NCBI GenBank assembly: GCA_947501635.1
Contig: CANMWT010000002.1
Location: 310,001-374,000 of the forward strand
Direction of reading: 5' to 3'
Source: an uncultured Roseobacter sp.
Lineage (GTDB): Bacteria > Pseudomonadota > Alphaproteobacteria > Rhodobacterales > Rhodobacteraceae
Length of the DNA: 64,000 nt
Below, one piece after another: positions 1 through 9,461 of this stretch. Position numbers and translations under genes: made by a program. The notes below the pieces were generated by a model. The model saw nothing but the letters and a program-made list of their open reading frames with translations. It did not search any database and had not been told where the DNA came from. Each line of letters begins with the position of its first letter. Within the stretch, counting starts at the first letter, position 1.

Positions 1-2628
1 GTTCACTTCGATCAGAAAGATTTCGTTTTCACCGCTGTCGTTGGCCTTGATGGCGAACTGGATGTTCATCAGACCCACGACGTTGAGCGCTTTGGCGAGT
101 GCGCGGGTCTGCTGTTCGATCTCGGCGATGATGTCGCGGCTTAGAGAATAGGGCGGCAGCGAGCACGCACTGTCGCCGGAATGCACACCGGCCTCTTCGA
201 TGTGTTGCATAACACCCGCCACATGCACGTCCGTGCCGTCGCACAGCGCGTCGACATCAAGCTCGACTGCACCGGCGAGGTAGCTGTCGAGCAGAACGGG
301 GCTGTCGCCCGAGACGACCACCGCTTCGGAGATGTAGCGTTCGAGGCTTTGCCGGTCGCGCACGATTTCCATGGCGCGCCCGCCCAGAACATAAGACGGG
401 CGGATTACCAGTGGAAAGCCGATTTCGGACGCGATTTCAAGAGCTTCTGCGTCTGAATGCGCGATGCCATTGTGCGGCTGCCGGAGCCCGAGACCCTGCA
501 CAAGTTGCTGGAAACGTTCACGGTCTTCGGCCAGGTCGATGGCGTCGGGCGTGGTGCCGAGGATCGGGATGCCCGCCTCTTCGAGTGCATTGGCAAGCTT
601 GAGCGGGGTTTGTCCGCCGAACTGGACGATCACCCCATGCAGGGTGCCGTTGTCCTGCTCCACCCGTAGGATCTCCATCACATGCTCAAAGGTCAGCGGC
701 TCAAAATAGAGCCGGTCGGATGTGTCATAGTCGGTGGAGACTGTTTCGGGGTTGCAGTTGACCATGATCGTCTCATAGCCGGCCTCGGTCAGTGCATAGC
801 AGGCGTGACAGCAGCAGTAGTCGAATTCGATGCCTTGTCCGATACGGTTGGGGCCGCCGCCCAGAATGACGACTTTCTTGCGGTCCGTGGGGCGCGCTTC
901 GCATTCCACTTCGTCAAAGACGGGGGCTTCGTAGGTGGAATACATATAGGGGGTCTGCGCTTCGAATTCGGCGGCGCAGGTGTCGATACGCTTGAAGACG
1001 GCCGTGACGCCGTGGGTGAGGCGTGTGTTGCGCACGCTGGTTTCGGGCTGGCCGGTCAATTCGCCCAGGCGGGCGTCGGTAAAGCCCAGCATCTTGAGCG
1101 CGCGCAGGCCTTTTTCGGAGGCCGGCAGACCCTCCTGGCGCAGGGTGCGTTCGGCTTCGATGATCTCGCGGATGCGCGACAGGAACCATGGGTCAAACAT
1201 GGTGACGCCGTTGATTTCATCATCGGAAAGCCCGTGGCGCATGGCCTGCGCGATGGTGCGCAACCGGTCCGGTGTCTGCTGGCTGATCGCCTTGACGATC
1301 GCGGCCGTATTCGCGCCTTCGGTTTCCCATGGGCCTACCCCCACACCGGGGATGTCGATTTCGTTGAAACCGGTAAGGCCTTCTTCCATGGAGGCCAGCG
1401 CTTTTTGCATGCTTTCATGGATGGTACGCCCGATGGACATGGCTTCGCCCACGGATTTCATCGCCGTTGTCAGGTTGGGTGTGCTGCCGGGGAACTTCTC
1501 GAACGCGAATTTCGGAATTTTCGTGACCACATAGTCGATGGACGGCTCGAAGCTGGCGGGGGTGACTTTGGTAATGTCATTGTCCAGTTCATCGAGCGTA
1601 TAGCCAACGGCCAGTTTGGCGGCGATCTTGGCGATGGGAAAACCGGTCGCCTTGGAAGCCAGCGCGGACGAGCGGCTTACGCGGGGGTTCATCTCTATCA
1701 CGACCATGCGGCCGTCCACGGGGTTGACCGCCCATTGCACGTTGGAGCCCCCGGTTTCCACGCCGATTTCGCGCAGCACCGCAATCGAGTGGTTGCGCAT
1801 GATCTGGTATTCTTTGTCCGTCAGCGTGAGGGCAGGGGCAACGGTGATACTGTCACCGGTGTGTACGCCCATCGGGTCCACGTTTTCGATGGAGCAGACG
1901 ATGATGGCGTTGTCAGCGGTGTCGCGCACCACCTCCATCTCGAACTCTTTCCAGCCCAGAAGGGATTCATCCACGAGGATTTGCCCTACGGGCGAAGCAT
2001 CCATGCCGGAGCGGCAGATCGCTTCGTAGTCGTCGCGGTTATAGGCCACACCGCCGCCCGTGCCGCCCATGGTAAATGCGGGGCGGATGATCGCTGGCAG
2101 CCCGACCTCTTCCAGTGTTTCCAGCGCAAGGCGGACCCCTTCGGCAAGGTCCTTTTTGCCATTGGCGTCTTTCGGGGCGGTGACAATCGCGGCCTTTGGG
2201 TTTTCGATGCCCAGACGGTCCATCGCCTCGCGGAAGAGTTTGCGGTCTTCGGCCATTTCGATGGCTTCGCGTTTGGCGCCGATCATTTCGACGTTGAACT
2301 TGTCGAGCACGCCCATTTCCTCGAGCGCCAGTGAGGTGTTGAGCCCCGTCTGACCGCCCATGGTGGGCAACAGCGCGTCGGGGCGCTCTTTCTCGATGAT
2401 CTTGGCCACCATTTCGGGGGTGATGGGTTCGATATAGGTCGCATCCGCCAGTTCTGGGTCGGTCATGATGGTGGCGGGGTTGGAGTTGACGAGGATGACG
2501 CGGTAGCCTTCCTCTTTCAGCGCCTTGCAGGCCTGTGCGCCGGAGTAGTCGAACTCGCATGCCTGCCCGATAACGATGGGGCCCGCGCCGATGATCATAA
2601 TGGATGTGATATCGGTTCTCTTTGGCAT
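1..2628 (-). CDS. carB: carbamoyl-phosphate synthase large subunit (3' end cut by window)
   Basis: Makes carbamoyl phosphate from bicarbonate, glutamine-derived ammonia and two ATP, feeding pyrimidine and arginine synthesis. The frame is open from the ATG at 2628 to base 1 with no stop, giving 876 residues that begin [17 protein letters not shown], the typical CarB N-terminus. Family members are about 1,070-1,120 residues. The last visible residues (LMNIQFAIK, then IEVN) match the second ATP-grasp half near residue 830 of the E. coli protein, so the end of that domain and the C-terminal allosteric domain lie outside the window. The small-subunit gene carA is not adjacent. The next gene upstream is a VPLPA-CTERM protein, so carB appears to have its own promoter between 2629 and about 2750. 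Confidence 0.97.
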   Translation of the reverse strand, partial: MPKRTDITSIMIIGAGPIVIGQACEFDYSGAQACKALKEEGYRVILVNSNPATIMTDPELADATYIEPITPEMVAKIIEKERPDALLPTMGGQTGLNTSLALEEMGVLDKFNVEMIGAKREAIEMAEDRKLFREAMDRLGIENPKAAIVTAPKDANGKKDLAEGVRLALETLEEVGLPAIIRPAFTMGGTGGGVAYNRDDYEAICRSGMDASPVGQILVDESLLGWKEFEMEVVRDTADNAIIVCSIENVDPMGVHTGDSITVAPALTLTDKEYQIMRNHSIAVLREIGVETGGSNVQWAVNPVDGRMVVIEMNPRVSRSSALASKATGFPIAKIAAKLAVGYTLDELDNDITKVTPASFEPSIDYVVTKIPKFAFEKFPGSTPNLTTAMKSVGEAMSIGRTIHESMQKALASMEEGLTGFNEIDIPGVGVGPWETEGANTAAIVKAISQQTPDRLRTIAQAMRHGLSDDEINGVTMFDPWFLSRIREIIEAERTLRQEGLPASEKGLRALKMLGFTDARLGELTGQPETSVRNTRLTHGVTAVFKRIDTCAAEFEAQTPYMYSTYEAPVFDEVECEARPTDRKKVVILGGGPNRIGQGIEFDYCCCHACYALTEAGYETIMVNCNPETVSTDYDTSDRLYFEPLTFEHVMEILRVEQDNGTLHGVIVQFGGQTPLKLANALEEAGIPILGTTPDAIDLAEDRERFQQLVQGLGLRQPHNGIAHSDAEALEIASEIGFPLVIRPSYVLGGRAMEIVRDRQSLERYISEAVVVSGDSPVLLDSYLAGAVELDVDALCDGTDVHVAGVMQHIEEAGVHSGDSACSLPPYSLSRDIIAEIEQQTRALAKALNVVGLMNIQFAIKANDSGENEIFLIEVN

Positions 2629-2756
2629 GGTCGGCCCCCTTCAGCATAGAACACGAATGCGTTCAAATTGTCCTGCGTTATAGGCATGGGGGCCTTATGC
2701 GCAAGGGGCAAAGGCACCAAAGCGCGATTGAATCGCATACAAAGAAGCGCACAACG

Positions 2757-2781
2757 CAAAAGGCGACCCGAAGGCCGCCTC
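2757..2781 (-). terminator. rho-independent terminator after the VPLPA-CTERM gene
   Basis: Read on the minus strand, an 8-bp stem (2773-2780 with 2761-2768, one G-T pair) closes a TTCG tetraloop and is followed by a short T run. It lies about 33 bases past the stop of the VPLPA-CTERM gene and ahead of carB. It should separate the two transcription units. Confidence 0.75.
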
Positions 2782-2813
2782 GCGTGTGACGATTGTGAGC
2801 TGGAGTGGAGCTC

Positions 2814-3404
2814 TTAAGACTTTTTGCGGCGGCGCATTGCGCCCAGACCTGCGATGCCTGCGCCCAGCAGCAGCATGGAAGCTGGCAGTGGAACCGCGGA
2901 CAGTTCTACGTCCTGAATGGATACGCCTAGGATTTCGGTGGTTTCCGGACGGCAGTCCGTATCGATTGTTTGGATGGTGGCTTCACACCCTATCAGTTCA
3001 ATCAGCGGCGATAATAACTCCCGTGCGTTCGTGCCGTAAGTGATTTTCAGCAGGTCGATCGCCGTATTCGGTTCGATCGAGTTGATCGTTTCCTCGGACA
3101 GGCCCGCAACAGGGCCGCCATCGGAGTATTCCTCTACCAGGTCCTGGTAGCCGGTGTAAGAGTAGCTACCCGTGATTTCGGATGTGTTCTTTACGACAAA
3201 CGACAGGAAGTAGAAGTCGCTGCCACCACGGTCGAAGGATACTGTGGAAAACGTTTCGGAAGGACCGAAGGAATTTCCGTCCAGATCAGGACCGGTTGTT
3301 GTGTAGGAGAAGCCGTCGCCGAAGTAACCCTGCGACATCGTCACAGCGCTGGCGGATGTGGCAAGAAGCGCGGCTGTCGCGGCACATGCAATATACTTAA
3401 ACAT
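2814..3404 (-). CDS. secreted protein with VPLPA-CTERM sorting signal
   Basis: Protein of 196 residues with an N-terminal signal peptide (MFKYIACAATAALLATSASA) and a C-terminal tail made of the motif VPLPAS, a hydrophobic stretch with GAGIAGLGA, and a basic end RRRKKS. That tail is the VPLPA-CTERM sorting signal, known in Roseobacter-group bacteria and thought to be processed by a dedicated exosortase at the cell surface. No exosortase is in the window. The middle is rich in Gly, Ser, Tyr and acidic residues with no domain I recognise. I chose the ATG at 3404 because GAGAG sits 8 bases before it; an ATG at 3419 would add five residues and lacks such a site. The role is unknown, perhaps an exported matrix or surface protein. 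Confidence 0.88.
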   Translation of the reverse strand: MFKYIACAATAALLATSASAVTMSQGYFGDGFSYTTTGPDLDGNSFGPSETFSTVSFDRGGSDFYFLSFVVKNTSEITGSYSYTGYQDLVEEYSDGGPVAGLSEETINSIEPNTAIDLLKITYGTNARELLSPLIELIGCEATIQTIDTDCRPETTEILGVSIQDVELSAVPLPASMLLLGAGIAGLGAMRRRKKS

Positions 3405-3570
3405 TTGATTCACTCTCATAAGGTCATCGTCACACCGTGATAATGTGGTTTTTATTCGGCGACTGCAACCGCTGATCGCTGTTTTGCCACATTTTTTCCA
3501 CGATCAAAGTGATATTTTCATCTAATTCGAGCCTGAGCGGAGCATTGTGCGCGAATTCGAAACAAAGAGG

Positions 3571-4344
3571 CTATTTTCCTGCCTCATTATTGAGCGCGAG
3601 GAAGGCGACCACCGCTTCTTCGAAGGCGCGGGGCTTGTCTGCGTGCAGCCAATGGCCCGCACCGGTGAGTTTCGCGAATCGTGCCTGCGGAAAAAGCGCC
3701 TTGATCTGCGGTCTGTGATCCGGTGCGACGTAGTCTGACAGGGCGCCTGTAAGGAACAGAACCGGATTGCCAAACTGACCGTCGAGCGCTGGAAATGACA
3801 TGATCTTGTCCATTTCAGCTTCGAGCGTGTCGAGGTTAAGGTTCCATTTTTTCTCTTTTATATCAAGAGACTGCGTGAAAAAACTGCGCAGGGCGGGTTC
3901 GACGCCCTGCTCGGCCAGCTGTGCCTCGGCATCCGAGCGTCGCGACACGCGCGCCAGATCGACGGCCTTCATGGCCTTGATAAAGGGGAGTTGGCTGTGG
4001 CTGTAGGAGACCGGTGCGATATCGGCAACAATCATCCTGTCGACATGTTCGGGCTGGGTCAGCGCGAGCGTCATCGCGGCTTTGCCGCCCATGGAATGCC
4101 CCACCACATGCATCGGCCCGCCCAAGTGTTCGATCAGCGCGCCGAGGTCTGCGGCCATTTCCGGATAGCTGTGTGTTTCCGTTTTCGGGCTAAGCCCGTG
4201 GTTGCGCAGATCGATAGTAAAGACGTGCGCGCGCGACGCCAACCGTTTGGCAATCACGCTCCAGTTGCGTCCCGACCCGTAGAGGCCATGGACGATCATG
4301 ACGCGCGGGGCTCCGGGGTCGCCGTATTCGGTGTAACTTAACAT
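3571..4344 (-). CDS. alpha/beta-fold hydrolase, YbfF-type esterase
   Basis: Serine esterase of 257 residues with the alpha/beta-hydrolase fold. An oxyanion-hole HG is at about residue 19, the nucleophile elbow GHSMGG has Ser at about 84, and the catalytic His lies in the C-terminal GAGHWLHAD motif. The sequence resembles E. coli YbfF-type acyl esterases; the natural substrate is not evident. The open frame runs upstream to 4608, but the typical start MLSYTEYGDP is the ATG at 4344, and the extension is low-complexity antisense of the neighbouring gene. Its 5' end abuts the divergent membrane-anchored protein at 4424, so the two share a very short promoter region. Confidence 0.87.
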   Translation of the reverse strand: MLSYTEYGDPGAPRVMIVHGLYGSGRNWSVIAKRLASRAHVFTIDLRNHGLSPKTETHSYPEMAADLGALIEHLGGPMHVVGHSMGGKAAMTLALTQPEHVDRMIVADIAPVSYSHSQLPFIKAMKAVDLARVSRRSDAEAQLAEQGVEPALRSFFTQSLDIKEKKWNLNLDTLEAEMDKIMSFPALDGQFGNPVLFLTGALSDYVAPDHRPQIKALFPQARFAKLTGAGHWLHADKPRAFEEAVVAFLALNNEAGK

Positions 4345-4423
4345 GCGCCAAGGGCTAGCGGATTTCGCCCGGCTCTGCCAGAAACAATCGAAGCTGAGGG
4401 AGTGGGCACAAAGGCGTCGGCGC

Positions 4424-4798
4424 GTGGAAGGCACAAAAGACATAGAAGAGCAGGCCGAAGCGGTCACCGCCTTGTTCGAGGCGCATATGGGCATCCGTGC
4501 CGCCACGCTGGACGCGGCGGTGAAACGCGCAGGCCGGCGGTTGCCGCGTGGTGTGCGCGCCAAGGCCGGAGTGCTGACCGAGGCGCTGGTGCTGGCGCAG
4601 AACCCCAAGCTGGCGAGACGTCTGGATTACTCAACGACGCAGGCCGCCTACCGCGACCTTGTTGCCTATCTGGAAACGCTGGATCTGGCCGAAGAAAAGC
4701 GCACCCGCCTGCTGAACCTGCTGGCGGGCATCGCGTTCAATCTGATGGTGGTTGCGGTGCTGGTGCTGATCTGGCTGCGCTGGCGTGGTCTTGTCTGA
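4424..4798 (+). CDS. hypothetical protein with C-terminal membrane anchor
   Basis: Protein of about 124 residues that I cannot assign to a named family. The first hundred residues are helical and charged (from VEGTKDIEEQAEAVTALFEAH), and a single hydrophobic segment near the end (LLAGIAFNLMVVAVLVLIWL) is followed by a short basic tail, a tail-anchor layout. I favour the GTG at 4424. The frame also allows an ATG at 4343 that would overlap the start codon of the divergent esterase; the residues it would add (RLCQKQSKLREWAQRRRR) look like non-coding sequence. It converges on the cupin gene, whose stop is four bases away. Confidence 0.72.
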   Translation: MEGTKDIEEQAEAVTALFEAHMGIRAATLDAAVKRAGRRLPRGVRAKAGVLTEALVLAQNPKLARRLDYSTTQAAYRDLVAYLETLDLAEEKRTRLLNLLAGIAFNLMVVAVLVLIWLRWRGLV

Positions 4799-4801
4799 GG
4801 T

Positions 4802-5209
4802 CTACTGCGTCGGCGCAGCAGTGTAATCCGCGTCGCTGACCTGTTCGAGCCAGTCCACCGATGTGCCATCCAGTTCTTCCTGCAAGGCGATATGCGTCAT
4901 GTCACTCTCGGGGGCGGCACCGTGCCAGTGTTTCTCTCCGGGTTCAAACCAGACAACATCGCCGGGACGCAGCGAGCGCAGTGGACCGCCTTCGGTTTGC
5001 GCCAGCCCCGCACCAGCGGTCACGATCAGCGTTTGCCCCAGAGGGTGGGTGTGCCATGCGGTGCGGGCTCCGGCCTCAAAGGTGACTGACGCGCCGCGCA
5101 ACCGTGCAGGATCTGGCGTGCTGACCAGCGGGGTGAGGCGGACGTGGCCGGTGAACCACTCGGCCGGGCCGGTGGTGGTGGGGCTGCTGCCGGGGTGGGT
5201 GATTTTCAT
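4802..5209 (-). CDS. single-domain cupin protein
   Basis: Cupin of 135 residues. Metal-site motifs are visible: the first cupin motif around AWHTHPLGQ (about residues 51-59) with the Glu position varied, and the second motif around PGEKHWHGA, followed by the family tail MTHIALQEE. Close relatives are annotated as cupin proteins or (R)-mandelonitrile-lyase-like, and some sit beside carboxymuconolactone decarboxylases. The reaction here is unknown. AGGAAG lies just before the ATG at 5209. The gene stands alone, converging on the preceding small membrane protein. Confidence 0.85.
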   Translation of the reverse strand: MKITHPGSSPTTTGPAEWFTGHVRLTPLVSTPDPARLRGASVTFEAGARTAWHTHPLGQTLIVTAGAGLAQTEGGPLRSLRPGDVVWFEPGEKHWHGAAPESDMTHIALQEELDGTSVDWLEQVSDADYTAAPTQ

Positions 5210-5402
5210 GGTGCTTCCTGAAGTGTTTGTGGGATATCTGCGCCGAACCTATGGGATATCGGGTCTGGCGCAAACCACTGATTGGTGTGCGGCTATCGTG
5301 GGTCTGCATCGGACAGCCTGACGTGCAGACAGTGCCGATTGGCTGTGTGCTGGCCATTTATGCTAACCTGTCGGCGACGCAACCGAAGGAAATGCTGAAG
5401 CC

Positions 5403-5735
5403 ATGATAGAACCCGGAAAGAACATTGCCATTAAAGTGCCGCTTCATAAATGGGATGAAACCGTCGCTTTCTACCGCGACCGTGCCCGGCTTGAGATTGC
5501 AAAGGAGTTGCCGAACAGCACGGGGTTTGTCTTTGGACACATGACGCTGTGGATCGACAAAGTAGAAACACAAAGCCAGGTTGATGTATGGCTGGAGTTT
5601 TTCTCGGATGATCCGGGGGGTGCTCTTGAGCAGCTAGGCAGCCCCAAGAGGGACGAGCTTGAACCATTGGACGGTGTGACCGGACACTGGACGTCTGACC
5701 CGGCGGGTGTCGTCCTGCTTGTTCGCAACGGGTGA
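5403..5735 (+). CDS. VOC/glyoxalase-fold protein
   Basis: A 110-residue protein with a glyoxalase/VOC-type pattern: KVPLHKWDETVAFYRD in the first beta-alpha-beta unit and a closing TGHWTSDPAGVVLLVRNG strand pair. The His and Glu expected of a metal-binding VOC enzyme are only partly in place, so it may be a binding protein rather than an enzyme. It is a single gene ending at a bidirectional terminator shared with glyA. No function can be assigned beyond the fold. Confidence 0.75.
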   Translation: MIEPGKNIAIKVPLHKWDETVAFYRDRARLEIAKELPNSTGFVFGHMTLWIDKVETQSQVDVWLEFFSDDPGGALEQLGSPKRDELEPLDGVTGHWTSDPAGVVLLVRNG

Positions 5736-5837
5736 TTTCGCCTGGCACTGCCTGTGGGCCCGGGTCTCATGCGTGGCGTCAAGGCAAGGCATCCCTCGGA
5801 CGGGCCTGTCTGGTTGCGGGTTCAACCTATGGGTCAA

Positions 5838-5872
5838 AAAAGACCGCTGCGGTATGCAGCGGCCTTTTTCGT
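5838..5872. terminator. bidirectional terminator between the VOC gene and glyA
   Basis: A 7-bp perfect stem, CCGCTGC (5844-5850) with GCAGCGG (5856-5862), is flanked by an A run on the left and a T run on the right. It can therefore terminate the VOC gene on the plus strand and glyA on the minus strand. Confidence 0.85.
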
Positions 5873-5898
5873 TTTATGCCCCGGACACGGGAGGTGTC

Positions 5899-7194
5899 TT
5901 AGAGGTCGGGGTACATCGGGAAACGTGCGCACATTTCGGCCACTTCGGCTTTGACCTTTGCTTCGACGGCGCCGTTGCCGTCTTCGCCATTGGCGGCCAG
6001 CCCGTCGACCACTTCGATGATCCAGTCCGCAATCTGGCGGAACTCGGGCTCTCCGAAGCCGCGCGTGGTACCGGCGGGTGACCCCAGCCGGATGCCGGAG
6101 GTCACCATGGGTTTTTCCGGATCAAACGGCACGCCGTTTTTGTTGCAGGTAATATGCGCACGGCCCAAAGCCTTTTCGGTGGCGTTGCCTTTCACGCCTT
6201 TGGGGCGCAGATCCACCAGCACCACATGGGTGTCGGTGCCGTGGGTGATGGTATCCAGCCCACCTTTGATAAGCTGATCAGACAGTGCCTGCGCGTTGGT
6301 GACGACCTGCTGGATGTAGGATTTGAACTCTGGCCGCAGCGCCTCGCCGAAGGCCACGGCTTTGGCTGCGATGACATGCATCAGCGGGCCGCCCTGAATG
6401 CCGGGGAAAATGGCGGAGTTGAATTTCTTCGCCAGCGCTTCGTCATCGGTCAGGATCATACCGCCGCGCGGGCCGCGCAGGGTTTTATGCGTGGTGGTTG
6501 TGGCCACATGCGCGTGCGGGAAGGGGGAGGGGTGCTCGCCCGCCGCCACGAGGCCCGCAAAATGCGCCATGTCCACATGCAGATAGGCACCGACCATATC
6601 GGCGATCTCGCGCATGCGGGCAAAGTCGATCTGCCGTGGAATGGCCGATCCGCCGGCGATGATCAGCTTGGGCTGGTGTTCTTTCGCCAGCGCCTCGACC
6701 TGATCGTAGTCCAGCAGGTTGTCTTCGCGCCGCACCCCGTACTGGATCGCGTTGAACCACTTGCCGGATTGGTTCGGCTTGGCGCCATGGGTCAGGTGAC
6801 CGCCCGCATCAAGGCTCATGCCCAGAATGGTGTCGCCCGGTTGCAAGAGCGCCTGAAAGACGCCCTGGTTGGCCTGGCTGCCCGAGTTCGGCTGCACATT
6901 GGCAAAGCCGCAGCCAAAAAGCTGGCACGCCCGTTCGATGGCAAGGTTTTCGGCCACATCCACAAACTGACACCCGCCATAGTAGCGACGTCCGGGATAC
7001 CCTTCAGCATATTTGTTGGTCATGATCGACCCCTGCGCTTCGAGCACAGCTGCAGAGACGATGTTTTCCGAGGCGATCAGCTCGATCTCGTCGCGCTGGC
7101 GGCCCAACTCGTCCGTGATCGAAGCGAACAGCTCCGGGTCGCTCTCTGCAAGAGATTTGGTGAAAAAACCGGGGGCGCGGTGCGGGGCGTTCAT
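5899..7194 (-). CDS. glyA: serine hydroxymethyltransferase
   Basis: Converts serine and tetrahydrofolate to glycine and 5,10-methylenetetrahydrofolate, the main entry to one-carbon metabolism; PLP-dependent and cytosolic. The 431 residues are full length for the family. Visible signatures include the N-terminal [11 protein letters not shown], the GGRYYGGC-type active-site loop ([14 protein letters not shown]) and the PLP-lysine motif [22 protein letters not shown] site lies shortly before the ATG at 7194. It is transcribed divergently from nadK with a 222-base gap in which no riboswitch was recognised. Confidence 0.98.
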   Translation of the reverse strand: MNAPHRAPGFFTKSLAESDPELFASITDELGRQRDEIELIASENIVSAAVLEAQGSIMTNKYAEGYPGRRYYGGCQFVDVAENLAIERACQLFGCGFANVQPNSGSQANQGVFQALLQPGDTILGMSLDAGGHLTHGAKPNQSGKWFNAIQYGVRREDNLLDYDQVEALAKEHQPKLIIAGGSAIPRQIDFARMREIADMVGAYLHVDMAHFAGLVAAGEHPSPFPHAHVATTTTHKTLRGPRGGMILTDDEALAKKFNSAIFPGIQGGPLMHVIAAKAVAFGEALRPEFKSYIQQVVTNAQALSDQLIKGGLDTITHGTDTHVVLVDLRPKGVKGNATEKALGRAHITCNKNGVPFDPEKPMVTSGIRLGSPAGTTRGFGEPEFRQIADWIIEVVDGLAANGEDGNGAVEAKVKAEVAEMCARFPMYPDL

Positions 7195-7416
7195 GGGGCT
7201 CTCCCTGAGAATAGGAACATATCTGGCGCGTCTCTACCCAAAACTATGCCGACGGGGAAGGTTGTAAAGCGACCAAAGCAAGGGTTTATGCGCCTTTCTA
7301 CCGCGGCCCCTGCCTGCGACGCAATCGCCCGGGCTGGCGTAAACCCCTCCCAAAGCTGGTAAATCATTGGAAGATGTGCTTCTTTCGGCGCATAAAGACC
7401 CCGATCGGAAACCAGA

Positions 7417-8178
7417 ATGCCCAGAAAGATCGCATTTACCGCAAGCCGCGCGGACGTGGCCCAGACCGCAAGGGCCGCATTGGTGACCCGCTATGGAAAT
7501 GTGCCGCTGGCAGAGGCGGATGTGATTGTCGCACTGGGGGGCGACGGGTTCATGTTGCAAACGCTGCATGCCACGCAAGAGCTGTCCGCGCCGGTATACG
7601 GGATGAACCGCGGCACCATCGGGTTCTTGATGAATACCTATGCCGAAAGTGATCTGCCGGCCCGCCTTGCTGCAGCTGAAGAGGCGGTCATCAACCCGCT
7701 GCGCATGACAGCCACCCGCGTGGACGGCTCCGACGCCAGGGCGCTGGCCATAAACGAGGTGTCGCTGCTGCGGTCGGGTCCGCAGGCGGCCAAACTCAGG
7801 ATCACCATCGACGGGCGTCTGCGCATGGAAGAACTGGTTTGCGACGGCGCGCTGGTCAGCACACCTGCGGGCTCCACGGCCTACAACTACTCGGCCCACG
7901 GACCCATTTTGCCCATTGGCTCGGAAGTGTTGGCGCTGACCGCCATGAGCGCCTTTCGCCCGCGGCGTTGGCGGGGGGCGCTGCTGCCCAAAGACGCGAC
8001 CGTGCGCTTTGACGTGCTGGAGCCGGAAAAGCGTCCGGTGATGGCCGAAGCCGATGCGCAATCGGTGATGGATGTGGCATCGGTTGAAATCAGGTCCGAG
8101 CCTTCGGTGGCGCATCACATCCTGTTCGATCCGGGCCACGGGCTGGAAGAGCGCCTTATCAATGAGCAATTCACGTGA
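7417..8178 (+). CDS. nadK: NAD kinase
   Basis: Phosphorylates NAD+ to NADP+. The 253 residues carry the family hallmarks: GGDG at residues 41-44, [10 protein letters not shown] at about 62-71, and the conserved [16 protein letters not shown] segment. Length is normal for short alphaproteobacterial NAD kinases. The next gene starts inside its stop codon (GTGA), so the two are probably translated together. Upstream is a 222-base divergent region shared with glyA. Confidence 0.96.
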   Translation: MPRKIAFTASRADVAQTARAALVTRYGNVPLAEADVIVALGGDGFMLQTLHATQELSAPVYGMNRGTIGFLMNTYAESDLPARLAAAEEAVINPLRMTATRVDGSDARALAINEVSLLRSGPQAAKLRITIDGRLRMEELVCDGALVSTPAGSTAYNYSAHGPILPIGSEVLALTAMSAFRPRRWRGALLPKDATVRFDVLEPEKRPVMAEADAQSVMDVASVEIRSEPSVAHHILFDPGHGLEERLINEQFT

Positions 8179-9461
8179 CAGTCAAGCCCAGGCCGACATT
8201 GCGCGATCCTGCGCCCCGCAGCCTGTGCACCGACTGCGGGGTGTCGCGCATGGAAAACCCTGCGCTTTGCGGCAAGGCCTGCCAGTTCATCGCACCGGAT
8301 TATCCCGCGCTTGAGCAGCAAGCGCACGGCCGCAATCGTTCGGGCGGCGACGAGACCTTCTTTGGCCCTTTTCAGGCCATGTACCGCGCCCGGATGCAAA
8401 CCCCGCGCAGAGGCGCGCAATGGACCGGTATCACCACGGCTCTGGGAGCAGATCTGTTGCTGAAAGGCAAAGTGGACGCGGTACTGACCATGATCTCCGA
8501 CGCCGAGGACAGCTGGCGCCCGCAGCCGGCGCTGGTAACCTACCCTGCCGATATGGCACAGGCGCGCGGCATGCGCATGGGGTATGCCCCGCTGCTTGCC
8601 CTGCTGGAAGAGGCTCGCGCGCAAGGCTTTGGGAAGCTGGCCGTCATCGGTATCCCCTGCCAGATCTACGCTCTTCGAGCCCTCGAAGCGCAGCTCGGTC
8701 TCGACCGGCTCTACGTGATCGGCACGCCCTGCTCTGACAACACAACAACAGAGAACTTCCACCACTTTCTGTCATTGCTCGACGAAAACCCCGACACCAT
8801 CACCTACCTTGAATTTCGCGCCGACTTCCGCGTTGAGCTGCGCTTTGCAGACGGCAGCCAGCGCCTGATCCCGTTTCTGTCGCTGCCCATCTCTGAGTTG
8901 CCATCCGACTTTTTCCCGCTCACCTGCCGCACCTGCGTCGACTATACCAACAGCCTCGCCGATATTACCGTAGGCTACATGGGCGGCACCGGCGCGCAAT
9001 GGCTCCTGGTGCGCAATACCCGCGGCGCGGAAATGCTCGAGGGACTGGGCGACAGGATTGTGCTGAGCGCGCCCGACAGTCGCGGAAAACGGGCTAGCGC
9101 CGTCAAGGGCTTCATCGCCAACACGGCGCGCGCCGCCGGTGGTCTGCCCCTGCGCCGCATGCCTGACTGGCTGCGTCCCTTGGTGAGCTGGCTGCAGCCA
9201 CGCATTGGCCCGAGGGGCCTCGAATTTGCCCGCGCACGGGTCGAGATGAAAGCCGCCGAAACCATTTTGCACCTGCGCCGCGAAGCGCCTGCGAAAATGA
9301 AAAACATGATCCCGGATCATGTCTGGAACATCGCCGCCCCCTATGGCCTCCAACCGGATGCAGGCGAAACCGGCCCTTCTTTGGTCGATAAGTATCCCGG
9401 GGGTGAGGGCGCGCGCCGCGCGTCCGAGGGGGCTGGCCCCCTGTCAGACACCAAAAGCTAG
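8175..9461 (+). CDS. BciB-like 8-vinyl reductase / FrhB-family flavo-iron-sulfur reductase
   Basis: Ferredoxin-dependent reductase of the coenzyme F420 hydrogenase beta-subunit (FrhB) family, 428 residues. Recalled similarity to cyanobacterial BciB, the divinyl-(proto)chlorophyllide 8-vinyl reductase, is strong: LCTDCG with later Cys residues in the N-terminal cluster region, [32 protein letters not shown], a CRTC pair and [12 protein letters not shown]. It starts with the GTG that overlaps the nadK stop. No photosynthesis genes are in the window, so the bacteriochlorophyll role is inferred. The last 30 or so residues (from about [14 protein letters not shown]) are encoded by an inserted intergenic-type repeat (9375-9443) and do not look like part of the enzyme. 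Its stop overlaps that of the convergent cyclase. Confidence 0.85.
   Translation: MTVKPRPTLRDPAPRSLCTDCGVSRMENPALCGKACQFIAPDYPALEQQAHGRNRSGGDETFFGPFQAMYRARMQTPRRGAQWTGITTALGADLLLKGKVDAVLTMISDAEDSWRPQPALVTYPADMAQARGMRMGYAPLLALLEEARAQGFGKLAVIGIPCQIYALRALEAQLGLDRLYVIGTPCSDNTTTENFHHFLSLLDENPDTITYLEFRADFRVELRFADGSQRLIPFLSLPISELPSDFFPLTCRTCVDYTNSLADITVGYMGGTGAQWLLVRNTRGAEMLEGLGDRIVLSAPDSRGKRASAVKGFIANTARAAGGLPLRRMPDWLRPLVSWLQPRIGPRGLEFARARVEMKAAETILHLRREAPAKMKNMIPDHVWNIAAPYGLQPDAGETGPSLVDKYPGGEGARRASEGAGPLSDTKS
9375..9443 (-). repeat. Roseobacter-type GC-rich intergenic repeat, copy 1 (inside the bciB-like gene)
   Basis: On the minus strand it reads as a GGGGGC/GCCCCC hairpin, a GC-rich spacer, then CCCCCGGGAT and, after seven bases, GACCAAAGAA. 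The same order appears at 37031-37080 and 49861-49920, with a variant at 29648-29700. This copy lies within the 3' end of the reductase gene and supplies its C-terminal tail. Confidence 0.8.

Noticed and set aside
682-2334. Long open frame on the plus strand
   Set aside because: It is the antisense of carB; its product is His/Gly/Phe-rich with no family, as expected for a shadow of a GC-rich gene.
4343-4423. Start codon of the small membrane protein overlapping the esterase start
   Set aside because: The ATG at 4343 would make an Arg-rich extension and leave no promoter space; the GTG at 4424 is more plausible.
5302-5330. Inverted repeat GTCTGCA/TGCAGAC before the VOC gene
   Set aside because: Seven-base arms with a 15-base loop and no T run; could arise by chance.
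7195-7416. Riboswitch upstream of glyA or nadK
   Set aside because: No glycine, SAM or tetrahydrofolate riboswitch core could be recognised by eye.
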